Translations under genes and position numbers: made by a program
From: Clostridiales bacterium
GTDB lineage: Bacteria > Bacillota > Clostridia > Christensenellales > Borkfalkiaceae
Direction: 5' to 3'
Length of the DNA stretch: 64,000 nucleotides
Assembly (NCBI GenBank): GCA_023667345.1
Contig: JAMPAF010000003.1
Span: 1 to 64,000 of the forward strand
Notes under the pieces: generated by a model
What the model was told of the DNA's origin: nothing
The model's input: the letters and a program-made list of their open reading frames with translations, nothing else
The model's database searches: none
Shown here: positions 50,903-59,849 of the stretch, piece by piece
How the letters are laid out: the number at the start of each line of letters is the position of its first letter
Numbering within the stretch: position 1 is the first letter of the stretch

Positions 50903-51391
50903 TTAATCGTTCATATACTTTGCCAATATTTCAGGCACTTCTTTTTCGGTGAGTCTGCCGTAAACGTCGTCGTCTATCATCATTACGGGCGCAAGACCGC
51001 ACGCGCCTACGCAACGGCAACTGTCGATTGAAAATCTGCCGTCGGGCGTACATTCCCCGCACGATATGCGAAGTTCCTTTTCAACCGCCGCCAAAATCTT
51101 GTCAGACCCCTTGACGTAACACGCCGTGCCGAGGCAGACGGATATGCGGTGCTTGCCCTTAGGTTGAAGGGAAAACTGCGTGTAGAAAGTGGCAACGCCG
51201 TACACCTCGGAAAGGGGAATATTCAGCTCTTCGGCGATAATGGTCTGCACCTCGGCGGGCAGATAGCCGTAAATTTCCTGCGCCTCGTGCAGGATAGGCA
51301 TAAGACAGCCGCGTTCCGAGCGGTGTTTGGCTATGCAATCCCGCAGAGCCTTCTCCTGCTCGTTTGTACCGTTAAAACTGTTTTGTGACAT
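50903..51391 (-). CDS. hydC: NuoE-like [2Fe-2S] subunit of the trimeric hydrogenase
   Basis: 162 residues. Thioredoxin-like [2Fe-2S] protein with ligands in CLGTAC (CxxxxC) and CRCVGAC (CxxxC of the last two). The YGVATFYTQFSL block is diagnostic of NuoE. First gene of hydCBA, 30 bases downstream of a possible Rex site. AGGAGTG precedes the ATG. Confidence 0.95.
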   Translation of the reverse strand: MSQNSFNGTNEQEKALRDCIAKHRSERGCLMPILHEAQEIYGYLPAEVQTIIAEELNIPLSEVYGVATFYTQFSLQPKGKHRISVCLGTACYVKGSDKILAAVEKELRISCGECTPDGRFSIDSCRCVGACGLAPVMMIDDDVYGRLTEKEVPEILAKYMND

Positions 51392-51418
51392 ACAAACACT
51401 CCTATATAAAATACTTAC

Positions 51419-51436
51419 TTGTAGATTTTATCACAA
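51419..51436. promoter_or_regulatory. Possible Rex operator on the hyd promoter
   Basis: TTGTAGATTTTATCACAA is an 18-base imperfect palindrome with TTGT at both ends, close to Rex sites (TTGTGA-N6-TCACAA type). It overlaps the -10 TAAAAT of a minus-strand promoter whose -35 is TTGCTT, 18 bases upstream. Rex senses NADH/NAD+. Confidence 0.5.
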
Positions 51437-51503
51437 TATTATAATAAAAAGCAAGAATTTTGTTTTAAATTGTCGCTTGATGTAAAAATTTTTCTACGTT
51501 GGA

Positions 51504-51529
51504 AAAGCGCGCCCCGCGGGGCGCGCTTT
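51504..51529. terminator. Terminator hairpin
   Basis: AAAGCGCGCCCC pairs with GGGGCGCGCTTT with a two-base loop as drawn (inner pairs open). It separates the ABC exporter unit from the hyd promoter. Confidence 0.6.
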
Positions 51530-51531
51530 AA

Positions 51532-51970
51532 TGCAGAATTCAGAATTAAGAATGCAGAATTACCCCCCCCTCTTGCCTTCCACCTTAATAAAGGGGGAAG
51601 GTGGCTTGCGTAGCAAGACGGATGAGGGTTGTGGAAATTTTGACCTTATTGTCATTCTGCCCCGCCGCAAGGCGGCACGGAGTAGCCGCCGCTTGCGGCG
51701 TGTCGAAGAATCTGACACATTAACCGAATTAGCCCCATTTAAAGAGCTTTACACGTTAATCCAGCCAGATGTTTCGACTTCGCTATCGCTTCGCTACTTC
51801 GTGCGACCGCTACGCGGGCGGGCAACATGACAGCGGTAAAAAGTAACCTTATCCCTCATCGGTCATTTTCTCATTACACTACGAAAATGACAGCTTCCCC
51901 CTTATACAAAAGGTGGAAGCCAAGTTTAAGGTCGAATTTAATTCTTAATTCTGCATTCTTAATTCTTAAT
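51532..51970. repeat. Composite repeat block at the ABC exporter 3' end
   Basis: AT-rich arrays outside; CTTCCACCTTAATAAAGGGG...GACGGATGAGG and CCTCATCGGTC...CCCCCTTATACAAAAGG next; GTCATTCTG...TCGAAGAATCTGACAC and a partial inverse inside, with CCAGATGTTTCGACTTCG. Same nested order as 8549-8880. A C8 tract starts near 51552. Confidence 0.8.
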
Positions 51971-51972
51971 TT

Positions 51973-53772
51973 TCAATAGCTTTCAAACTGGCTATTATAC
52001 AAATTGTAATAATACCCCTTTTTATCCATAAGTTCGGCGTGCGTGCCCTGCTCCACCGCGTTGCCGCCGTCCATAACCAAAATTTTGTCCGCGTTTTGAA
52101 CGGTGGACAGCCTGTGCGCTATCACAAAGCACGTCTTGCCCTTCATAAGCTCGGTCATCGCGCTCTGAATTATCTGCTCGGTGCGGGTGTCGACGTTGCT
52201 CGTCGCCTCGTCCAAAATGAGCACGGGCGAGGGCGAAAGCATAGCGCGGGCTATGGTTAAAAGCTGTTTCTGCCCCTTGGAAATGTTCACCGCGTTGTCG
52301 GTTAAAAGGGTGTCGTAACCCTGCGGCAAGCGGGTGATAAACGAGTGTATGCGCGCCTTTTTGCACACCTCTTCGACCTGCTCACGCGTGACGTTTTCCG
52401 CGCCGTAGGCAAGATTTTCGTAGACCGTGCCCGCAAACAGCCAGGTGTCCTGCAACACCATGGTAAACGCGCCGCGAAGCGACGAACGGGTGACCGACTT
52501 TATATCGCGCCCGTCTATCTTTATTGTGCCCGCGTCCGCGTCGTAAAAGCGCATTAAAAGGTTGATAACCGTCGTCTTGCCCGCGCCCGTCTTACCGACA
52601 ATCGCAATCAAATCGCCGCTTTCAGCGTGCAGAGAAAAGTTTTTCAAGACGGGCTTTTCGGGCACGTACCCGAAGTTTACGCCCACTATCTCAACGTCGC
52701 CCTTAACGTTTTCGAGCGTTTCCGCGCCCTCGCCTTCAAGCTCCTCTTCCCTCTCTTCGAGCACCGTGAACACCCTCTCGGCGGCGGCTATCGACGACTG
52801 GAATTCGCCTATCACGTTGGCAATCTCGTTTATGGGCCCCGAGAATTTGCGCGAGTACAGCACGAACGAGGATATCTGGCTTATGCCGACGCCGCCCCAG
52901 CCGAAGGCAAACATAAGCGCGCCCAAAACGCTGATTAATGTGAGCGACAGATTGTTGACGAACCCCACGCTCGGACCGGAAATCGTGCCGTAGTATTCCG
53001 CGGTGGTGTACGCGTCGTTCGCCGCCTCGTTTCTGTCCTGAAAACGCCGCAGAATTTCCTCTTCGCGGTTGTACGCTTTCGTCGTTTTCTGCCCCGCGAG
53101 CACCTCTTCGGCAAAGCCGTTCAGCTCGCCCAGTTTTGCCGAACGTCTGCGGAAAAGCGGCTGCACCTTTTTGGTGATTATTTTGGTCATTATAAGCGAC
53201 AGCGGCACGGTTACCGCGAACACCGCGACGAGCGGCGCGGCGATAATGAGCATCATTATAAGCGAGCCCACAATTAAAACGGCGCTCTTTAAAACGAGGA
53301 CGACGTCGTTTGCAAGCGACGCGCCCACCGTGTCGATATCATACGACAAAACCGAGATGACGTCGCCCGCCTGACGGTTGTCGAAATACCCCACGGGAAG
53401 GTGCACGAGCTTTCTGAAAAGGTCGCCGCGCATTTTGTTCGTCATCTTTCTCGCAACGTACGCCATACCCACCGTGGTGGCGTAATTTATAAGCTCCGAC
53501 GCGATATATACCGCCGCGAGTATGACGCAGTAATAGGTTATCGCGGTGAAGTCCGTGGTGCCGTCCGTCTTTATCTCGCCCACCGCAAGCCCGCAGATAT
53601 ACGGACCCAAAAGGGACAGAACGACGGATAACAGGTTTCCCAAAAATACGACGGTAAACAGCGGCAACGTCGGCTTTAAATAGGATAAAAGCCGCTTTAA
53701 CGTATACTTTACGTTGACCTTTTTATTCTTGAACGAGCGGCGGTCGCTTAAATTTACGCGCGGTTCTTTCAT
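51973..53772 (-). CDS. ABC exporter half-transporter, subunit 2 (catalytic site Glu intact)
   Basis: 599 residues from ATG 53772, which overlaps the partner's stop (ATGA). Six-helix membrane domain, then a nucleotide-binding domain: Walker A GKTGAGKTT, Walker B LILDEATS with catalytic Glu, but a degenerate signature (ISKGQK for LSGGQ). With the upstream gene it forms a heterodimeric multidrug/lipid exporter of the BmrCD/TM287-288 type. The degenerate signature faces the partner's degenerate Walker B. Confidence 0.92.
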   Translation of the reverse strand: MKEPRVNLSDRRSFKNKKVNVKYTLKRLLSYLKPTLPLFTVVFLGNLLSVVLSLLGPYICGLAVGEIKTDGTTDFTAITYYCVILAAVYIASELINYATTVGMAYVARKMTNKMRGDLFRKLVHLPVGYFDNRQAGDVISVLSYDIDTVGASLANDVVLVLKSAVLIVGSLIMMLIIAAPLVAVFAVTVPLSLIMTKIITKKVQPLFRRRSAKLGELNGFAEEVLAGQKTTKAYNREEEILRRFQDRNEAANDAYTTAEYYGTISGPSVGFVNNLSLTLISVLGALMFAFGWGGVGISQISSFVLYSRKFSGPINEIANVIGEFQSSIAAAERVFTVLEEREEELEGEGAETLENVKGDVEIVGVNFGYVPEKPVLKNFSLHAESGDLIAIVGKTGAGKTTVINLLMRFYDADAGTIKIDGRDIKSVTRSSLRGAFTMVLQDTWLFAGTVYENLAYGAENVTREQVEEVCKKARIHSFITRLPQGYDTLLTDNAVNISKGQKQLLTIARAMLSPSPVLILDEATSNVDTRTEQIIQSAMTELMKGKTCFVIAHRLSTVQNADKILVMDGGNAVEQGTHAELMDKKGYYYNLYNSQFESY

Positions 53773-55466
53773 AGGTCGCCTCCCGTCTGCACGAGGCAAA
53801 TCTGGCTGTACTCTTCGCAGCTCTCCATAAGCTCCTCATGAGTGCCCGCGCCCGCTATTCTGCCGTCGTCCATAACTATTATCAAATCGGCGTTTTTGAC
53901 CGCGCTCACCCTCTGCGCGACGATAAGTTTCGTACAGTCGGGATAACTCTCTTTAAGCCCTTTCCTCAGTTTCGCGTCGGTGGCGTAGTCGAGCGCGGAC
54001 GAGCTGTCGTCGAGCACTAAAATTTCGGGCTCGGCGGCAAGCGCACGCGCGATTAAAAGCCGCTGTTTCTGCCCGCCGGAAAGGTTTGCCGCCTTCTGCG
54101 CGAGGGTGTAATCAAGCCCGCCATCCAGCCCCGCTATAAACTCCGCCGCGCACGCAACCTCCGCCGCCTTTAAAATATTTCCTTCGGGAAGCCCGCGGAA
54201 ATAGTCGATATTTTCGCGCACGGTCGACGCAATCAAAAAGTCGTTTTGAAACGCCGCGCCGAATTTTACGCGCAAATCCCCCTCGGGGTAGGAACGGACG
54301 TCCTTGCCGTCCACGTACACCGCGCCGCCGCCCACGTCGTAAAAGCGCATTAAAAGGTTGATTATCGTCGTCTTGCCGCTGCCCGTGCCGCCGATTATGC
54401 CCACCGTCTGCCCGCGCTTTACCGCAAACGAAACGCCGTGTAAATTGCTCTCCTTGCCGTTGTACGAAAAACTTACGTCCCTGAACTCGAACGCGTTTTC
54501 GCTGTCGCCTTCGGGGTAGTCGGAAACGGGCATTGCGCCGTCGGTCGAAAGCACTTTTTCCACGCGCTCCGCGCTCGCCACCCCGCGCGAGAGGGTGACG
54601 AAAATTTTCGAGATGCCGAGCATCGCATTCAAAATTATCGTGAAAAAGGACAGAAACGCGAGCACCGTGCCCGCCTGCGCGCCCACCGCCGCGCCGACTG
54701 CGATTACGCCCACCAGCCCCGCATTTAATATGAGGGTTGCGAGCGGATTTGTAAGCGAGGTCAAGCGGTTGGTTTTAAACTCGTCCGCGGTGAGATTGTC
54801 GTTTACGGCGCGGAATTTTTCCACCTCGAAACCGGTTTTCGAGAGCGCCTTGATGACGCGCACGCCCGTGATATTTTCCTGCATTGCCCGCACGGCGACA
54901 TCGCCGCTTTTTTGCACTTTCGTATACATGGGCACGCTCTTTTTGGTTATCAGAACGACCGCGATTGTCACGAACGGGACGCACGCGAGTAGTACGAGCG
55001 CGAGCCGCCAGTCGAGTACGAACGTGAGCGCAAGCCCGCCGAGTAAAAGTATGGGCGCGCGCACCCCCAACCTTAACGACTGCGCCACGGACTGATTGAC
55101 GTAGTAGGTGTCAGAAGTCAGCCTCGAAACGAGCGAGGGCAGAGTGAACGCGTCCACCTGCGCCCCCGTGAGCGATGAAGTCTTTCTGAATAAATCGTAG
55201 CGCAAATCGCGCGTCATTTTCCCCGACGACTTTGCGGCGAGGCGGTTTGCAACAATGTTCGAAACCATCGCCAAAACCGAGAACCCGAGCATTGCCGCGC
55301 CGAGAATTATCAGCATGTCCGTATCCTTAACGGGCACGACCTCGTCTATTATGTAATCGAGAATGAGCGGCAAAAACAGCTCCGAAACGCTGCCTACAAA
55401 CTTGAAAATAAGCCCCGCCGCCACCGTTCCCGAATACGGTTTTAAATATTTAAGCGTTTTTATCAT
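53769..55466 (-). CDS. ABC exporter half-transporter, subunit 1 (degenerate Walker B)
   Basis: 565 residues. Six membrane helices, then Walker A GGTGSGKTT, canonical signature LSGGQKQ, and Walker B LVLDDSSS in which the catalytic Glu is Asp. So its own ATP site pairs with the partner's weak signature, while the partner's good site uses this signature: one active and one degenerate site, as in known heterodimeric exporters. Substrate unknown. First gene of the pair; the NSS transporter lies 15 bases upstream on the same strand. Confidence 0.92.
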   Translation of the reverse strand: MIKTLKYLKPYSGTVAAGLIFKFVGSVSELFLPLILDYIIDEVVPVKDTDMLIILGAAMLGFSVLAMVSNIVANRLAAKSSGKMTRDLRYDLFRKTSSLTGAQVDAFTLPSLVSRLTSDTYYVNQSVAQSLRLGVRAPILLLGGLALTFVLDWRLALVLLACVPFVTIAVVLITKKSVPMYTKVQKSGDVAVRAMQENITGVRVIKALSKTGFEVEKFRAVNDNLTADEFKTNRLTSLTNPLATLILNAGLVGVIAVGAAVGAQAGTVLAFLSFFTIILNAMLGISKIFVTLSRGVASAERVEKVLSTDGAMPVSDYPEGDSENAFEFRDVSFSYNGKESNLHGVSFAVKRGQTVGIIGGTGSGKTTIINLLMRFYDVGGGAVYVDGKDVRSYPEGDLRVKFGAAFQNDFLIASTVRENIDYFRGLPEGNILKAAEVACAAEFIAGLDGGLDYTLAQKAANLSGGQKQRLLIARALAAEPEILVLDDSSSALDYATDAKLRKGLKESYPDCTKLIVAQRVSAVKNADLIIVMDDGRIAGAGTHEELMESCEEYSQICLVQTGGDL

Positions 55467-55481
55467 ACGTCAGAAAATATT

Positions 55482-56639
55482 TTAATACTTAAATTTATTT
55501 TTGTCAAACGCGCATTTTTGCGTCTGAACGCCGCCTTTTGCGGCGATTGCCCCCGTAATATGCCGCCGCGAAAGGAAAAATGCCGCCTCTGCGGCGGCGA
55601 TTATTACGGCATTATAAGAACACGCTATCTTATCGCAGACGGCTAAATAAGTCATTCCGTCAAGGACAAAGAGCGGGGCGAGACAGGCGGAGATTATGCA
55701 GAAAACGAGGGATGCGCGCTTTACCTTCCCCGCCGCGAGCGTGACCGCGGGCAGTGCGAGCGACGAGAGCGAGTGAACAGCCACTACCGTTAATACGGCG
55801 AACAGCAGAAAGCCGAAAACGCGCGCAACCGTTCCGCCCGAAAAAAGCGCGAAAATCACCTGTGAATACGCATTTATTCCGCTTAATACCCCGACCGTTC
55901 GGGAAAAAGTGACGGAAAAAGGCAATATTGACAGCATTGCAAGCATACAAAAGGCAAAATTTGCGACTACGATTTCGAGCGCGGCGACTGCCGCAGAAGA
56001 GCCCTGCGGCAGTGATTTGGCGTACGTCGGCATAACTCCCGCCGCGAGCGAGAGAGCCAGAAGCGCCTGCCCGAGCGCGTCGAGCCATATTTCATAGCCT
56101 TCGAGGCGGGTAAAATCGAATGAAGAAAACGCGCCGCCTTGCACTAAGCCCGCCACGGCAAGAGTACAAAACAGCGCGAATGACAGCGCCACCGAGACCT
56201 TTCCCGACACGGAAAGTGTGCGCGGAGAGCCCTTAATCAAGGCATATGCGGCGCCCAACACCGCAAAAAGAACCGCCGCAAACAGAAAAGGCGAGTTTAT
56301 TTGCGGCGAGCAAATTAGCGCAAAAGATATGCCCGCCGCACCCAATTTTGCGGCAATGACACCGTAGTATAGCGCAATTAACGCCGAATTTACCGCCGCG
56401 GCGCGTAATATGAAAGTCCAGATTTTTGCGGATTTTACACCCGCGCTTTTTCTGCCGAAATCAAGCTCGGCAACAAGCAACGGATAGCAGACGGCGACAA
56501 GCGCAACCGCATAGGCGATAATAAAAGCCGCGCCGTGTTTCAAGCACAGCGCGGGAAATCTGAATGCGTTGCCAAGTCCCGTCGCCGCGCCGACAGCCGC
56601 AAATATGCCGTTTTTGGTTTTTGATTTTTTTCCCGCCAT
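55482..56639 (-). CDS. Sodium-dependent transporter, NSS/SNF family (short form)
   Basis: 385 residues, shorter than the typical 440-500. The N-terminus GAATGLGNAFRFPALC ... GAAFIIAY is the Na+/substrate-binding TM1 motif of the neurotransmitter:sodium symporter family. About ten membrane helices can be counted. Substrates are usually amino acids such as Trp, Tyr or Ala. It is in line with the ABC pair but may not be functionally linked. Confidence 0.82.
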   Translation of the reverse strand: MAGKKSKTKNGIFAAVGAATGLGNAFRFPALCLKHGAAFIIAYAVALVAVCYPLLVAELDFGRKSAGVKSAKIWTFILRAAAVNSALIALYYGVIAAKLGAAGISFALICSPQINSPFLFAAVLFAVLGAAYALIKGSPRTLSVSGKVSVALSFALFCTLAVAGLVQGGAFSSFDFTRLEGYEIWLDALGQALLALSLAAGVMPTYAKSLPQGSSAAVAALEIVVANFAFCMLAMLSILPFSVTFSRTVGVLSGINAYSQVIFALFSGGTVARVFGFLLFAVLTVVAVHSLSSLALPAVTLAAGKVKRASLVFCIISACLAPLFVLDGMTYLAVCDKIACSYNAVIIAAAEAAFFLSRRHITGAIAAKGGVQTQKCAFDKNKFKY

Positions 56640-56704
56640 AGTTTAATATTCTATGGCGGGAATTGATAAATAATTACTGCGCTACGCTTCGCGCCACGCA
56701 CGCG

Positions 56705-56972
56705 TGGAATGAAAAAGAATTCTGAATTGCCACCCCTTGCCTTCCACCTTAATAAAGGGGGAAGGTGGCACCGCGCTTACCGCGGTGACGGATGAGGGTT
56801 GTGCAAATTATTACCTTATTATAATGCGGTCAAAAAACCTTATCCCTCATCAGTCACAACCTTAACGGTTGCGACAGCTTCCCCCTTATACAAAAGGTGG
56901 AAGCCAAATCTAAGGTCGAATTATTTAAAATAAATCTTCCCCTGCATAATTCTTAATTCTTAATTCTGAATT
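56705..56972. repeat. Composite repeat block at the ROK kinase 3' end
   Basis: CTTGCCTTCCACCTTAATAA...GACGGATGAGGG and its inverse with CAGTCACAACC..., then AT-rich units that supply the last codons of the ROK gene. Nearly the same ~200-base core occurs at 58465-58660. Confidence 0.85.
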
Positions 56973-57898
56973 CGCGCAACCGCCGCCGCGCCCAATGCGC
57001 CGGCAAGGTTGCCCAAGGTAGCCTTTACAATTTTAACCGGCGCGTAAGCTTGCCCGCCGAAAATTTTGCTGTCTAACTTTTCCTGCAAGGGCGCAATGAG
57101 TTTATCGCCCTGCTCGGCAACGCCGCCGCCCAAAATCACGGCTTGCGGACGGAACAGATTTGCAAGATTGATTATCCCGCAAGCGAGGTCGTAGATATAC
57201 CCGTCCACCACCTTTTTTGCCGCGGGGTCGCTTGCCGCAAAGTCGAACGCCGTCTTGCCCGTCACCTTGTCCAGCCCGCCGCAACTCCACATTTTCGACG
57301 CGGGGTTATCTTCCATCGCCCTTCTCGTCTCTCTTATCAGCGCAGTCGCCGAGGAGTACGCCTCGAAACAGCCGCGCCGCCCGCACGTGCACCTTTCGCC
57401 GCCGTGCCTGATTACCATATGCCCTATCTCCGCGCCGACGCCGAAGCCGCCCGCAAACAGCTTGCCGCCCGCTATAATGCCGCCGCCGACGCCCGTGCCG
57501 AGGGTTATAAAAACGCTGTCGGAATACGCCTTGCCCGCGCCGAAAGCCGCCTCGCCCAAAGCCGCCGCGTTGGCGTCGTTTACGACGGTTACGGGCAGAT
57601 TCAAAGCCGCGGAGAGCTTGACTTTAAGCGGATAATCTTTTAAGCCGAGATTGCCCGCAAAAATTACCGTGCCGTCCGCCGAAATCATACCCGCGCACGC
57701 AACGCCCGCCGCGACGGGGCGTACGCCCGCACGGCTTTGCAAACCGATGCAGAGCGACGCTATGTTTTCGCACATAATATCGCTGCCCTTTTCGCACCCC
57801 GTGGGCGCTTTGCCGTCGCATAAAATTTTGCCGTTTTCGTCCGCGAGCACGCCCTTAACGAACGTCCCGCCGATATCCAACCCGAGATAATAGTTCAT
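56960..57898 (-). CDS. ROK-family glucokinase
   Basis: 312 residues. ATP-binding DIGGTFVKG near residue 9, the sugar-binding region with catalytic Asp (VNDANAAALGEAAFG), GTGVGGG and the zinc motif CTCGRRGCFEAY. It phosphorylates glucose or another hexose on entry to glycolysis. The C-terminal RIQN-stop is contributed by the abutting AT-rich repeat (compare rlmN). Confidence 0.92.
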   Translation of the reverse strand: MNYYLGLDIGGTFVKGVLADENGKILCDGKAPTGCEKGSDIMCENIASLCIGLQSRAGVRPVAAGVACAGMISADGTVIFAGNLGLKDYPLKVKLSAALNLPVTVVNDANAAALGEAAFGAGKAYSDSVFITLGTGVGGGIIAGGKLFAGGFGVGAEIGHMVIRHGGERCTCGRRGCFEAYSSATALIRETRRAMEDNPASKMWSCGGLDKVTGKTAFDFAASDPAAKKVVDGYIYDLACGIINLANLFRPQAVILGGGVAEQGDKLIAPLQEKLDSKIFGGQAYAPVKIVKATLGNLAGALGAAAVARIQN

Positions 57899-57904
57899 AA
57901 TTTT

Positions 57905-57977
57905 CTAATGCAGAATGTAGAATTAAGAATGCAGAATTGAGGCTAAATTTAATTCTTAATTCTTAATTCTAAATTCT
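57905..57977. repeat. AT-rich inverted array between dut and the ROK gene
   Basis: AATGCAGAATGTAGAATTAAGAATG faces AATTCTTAATTCTTAATTCTAAATTCTTG. Confidence 0.8.
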
Positions 57978-57981
57978 TGCT

Positions 57982-58419
57982 TCACTTCCTTCCCGTGGAG
58001 CCGAAGCCGCCCGCACCTCTAACCGTGTCCGAAAGCTCGTCCGCCTCGGTAAACTCCGCAGTTATGTAGGGCGCAACCACAAGCTGTGCAACCCGCTCGC
58101 CCGCGGCTATCGTCTGCGCCGTTTCGCCGTGGTTGTGAAGGGCGACCTTTACCTCGCCGCGGTAATCGCAGTCCACCACGCCCACCTTGTTGGCGGGGGC
58201 AAGATTGCGCTTACTTGCAAGCCCGCTGCGCGCGTAAATAAAGCCCGCGTAGCCGACGGGCAACTCCAACGCAATGCCCGTGGGTATCATGACCGTTTGG
58301 TGGGGCGCAACCGAAATTTCGCCGTCGAGGCACGCGTACAAATCCGCGCCCGCCGCATACTCGCTGCCGTACGTGGGCAGAATTGCCTTTTCACTTAACT
58401 TTTTAACATTGATTTTCAT
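57982..58419 (-). CDS. dut: dUTP diphosphatase
   Basis: 145 residues, trimeric dUTPase. All five motifs are present: AGADLYA, YARSGLASK, GVVDCDYRGEVKVAL, ERVAQLV and RGAGGFGSTG. It hydrolyses dUTP to dUMP, keeping uracil out of DNA and feeding dTMP synthesis. Single gene flanked by repeats. Confidence 0.96.
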   Translation of the reverse strand: MKINVKKLSEKAILPTYGSEYAAGADLYACLDGEISVAPHQTVMIPTGIALELPVGYAGFIYARSGLASKRNLAPANKVGVVDCDYRGEVKVALHNHGETAQTIAAGERVAQLVVAPYITAEFTEADELSDTVRGAGGFGSTGRK

Positions 58420-58439
58420 AATTTTATCCTTATTATAAC

Positions 58440-58692
58440 CTTCCCCTTAGGGGCATTAACACTATTCACCCTTGCCTTCCACCTTAATAAAGGGGGAAGG
58501 TGGCACCGCGCTTAACGCGGTGACGGATGAGGGTTGTGCAAATTATTACCTTATTATAATGCGGTTGAAAAAACCTTATCCCTCATCAGTCACAACCTTA
58601 ACGGTTGCGACAGCTTCCCCCTTATACAAAAGGTGGAAGCCAAGTCTAAGGAATAATTTAATTCTTAATTCTTAATTCTTAATTCCTAATTC
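58440..58692. repeat. Composite repeat block upstream of dut / downstream of nrdG
   Basis: CTTGCCTTCCACCTTAATAA...GCACCGCG hairpin...GACGGATGAGGG, a short centre, its inverse, and AATTCTTAATTC units next to the nrdG stop. Core nearly identical to 56735-56925. Confidence 0.85.
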
Positions 58693-58696
58693 TGAA

Positions 58697-59230
58697 TCAA
58701 ACTACCGTTTCGTTATCCCACAGCACAAGTTCGTCCGTTTCAAGCGACTGTCTGACCAAAATGGTGCGCTGGTTGGAAGAGCCTTTAAAGCGCAGGTTCA
58801 AGTCCTTTAAGCTCTCGACGAACCTGCCGTCCACAAGCACGTCCAAGGTCTTTAAAATCGCCATAACGTCGTCGGGGTCGCCCTGCTTGCCCGTCAGAAG
58901 GTCGCGCTCGAAATCGTAGCCCGTAAAACACCAGAATGACTTTTCGGGGTAAATTTTGCGCAAGCGTTTCATAAACGGCACAAGCGCCTTTGCGTTTTCG
59001 GGCTCAAACGGGTCGCCGCCCAAAAGCGTGAAGCCCTTTATGTGCGCGGGCTTCATAGCCTCTATTATCTTGTCCTCGACCTCTTTGGTGAATTGCTCGC
59101 CGTAGTTAAAGTCCCAGGTTTCGGGGTTGAAGCAGTTTTTGCAGTGATTGCGGCACCCGCTCACGTACAAACTCACCCGCACCCCCGGTCCGTTGGATAT
59201 GTCGTTGTATTTAATAGTTGCGTAGTTCAT
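58697..59230 (-). CDS. nrdG: Anaerobic ribonucleotide reductase activating protein
   Basis: 177-residue radical-SAM enzyme. The cluster motif SGCRNHCKNCFN (CxxxCxxC) is at about 29-40 and LLGGDPFEPENA corresponds to the SAM-binding GGE region. It generates the glycyl radical on NrdD. Its ATG overlaps the stop of an upstream membrane-protein gene (ATGA); nrdD itself lies 1.1 kb further upstream on the same strand. Confidence 0.94.
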   Translation of the reverse strand: MNYATIKYNDISNGPGVRVSLYVSGCRNHCKNCFNPETWDFNYGEQFTKEVEDKIIEAMKPAHIKGFTLLGGDPFEPENAKALVPFMKRLRKIYPEKSFWCFTGYDFERDLLTGKQGDPDDVMAILKTLDVLVDGRFVESLKDLNLRFKGSSNQRTILVRQSLETDELVLWDNETVV

Positions 59231-59817
59231 AGAAATATTTTCCCCGAGTTTTGCAGTTTTTTTATAAACAAGCCGACGCCCGTCAATACTCCGTTTAAGG
59301 TAAACGCTGGCTTTTTATCCTTATTAAAGTACACTTTTACTAAACTATCGGCGTTAGAAACTTTTTCAACCTTTGTAATCTCTCCCCACAAAAATTCGCG
59401 TCTTTTACCGATTAATGAAATATATGTTATATTATCTCCGCGCACGATTACGCGCCACCTTTTAAATAAAACGCAGTAAATTGCGATAATTAACGCCGCA
59501 ACGCCGAAAACGCAGGTGATAAGCACCGTAGTTTGCAAAGATAAATAATCGGGCACTTTGGCGAGGTACAGTATAAGGCATAGCGCTGCAAAAGCGCCAA
59601 AAAGTACAGCGAAAAATATCATCGTACCGATTAAATAACGGCTGATTTTTATTTCGAATTTCTCCTCGTTGTCGGTCGGATTTGTTTTTATGTCTTTTCC
59701 GACAAACTTTACCAGAAAGAAATACCACAATACACCAAACGCTATCAGAAGACAAGCGGCTACTATAGCTGCCGCGATTGTTAAAATGTCGCCTCCGGTA
59801 AGTAAACAAGAAAACAA
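59227..59817 (-). CDS. Membrane protein of unknown function with PH-like C-terminal domain
   Basis: 196 residues: two well-separated pairs of membrane helices (about 10-35, then 62-85 and 95-115), followed by a soluble domain (RWRVIVRGDNITYISLIGKRREFLWGEITKVEKV) that looks like a bacterial PH domain. The start is a TTG at 59817 with GGGGTGA upstream; the GGAGG found inside the frame has no standard start codon after it. Coupled to nrdG. No link to nucleotide reduction is known. Confidence 0.65.
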   Translation of the reverse strand: MFSCLLTGGDILTIAAAIVAACLLIAFGVLWYFFLVKFVGKDIKTNPTDNEEKFEIKISRYLIGTMIFFAVLFGAFAALCLILYLAKVPDYLSLQTTVLITCVFGVAALIIAIYCVLFKRWRVIVRGDNITYISLIGKRREFLWGEITKVEKVSNADSLVKVYFNKDKKPAFTLNGVLTGVGLFIKKLQNSGKIFL

Positions 59818-59849
59818 TTTTTCACCCCATAATTTTTTTATTGCACCGC

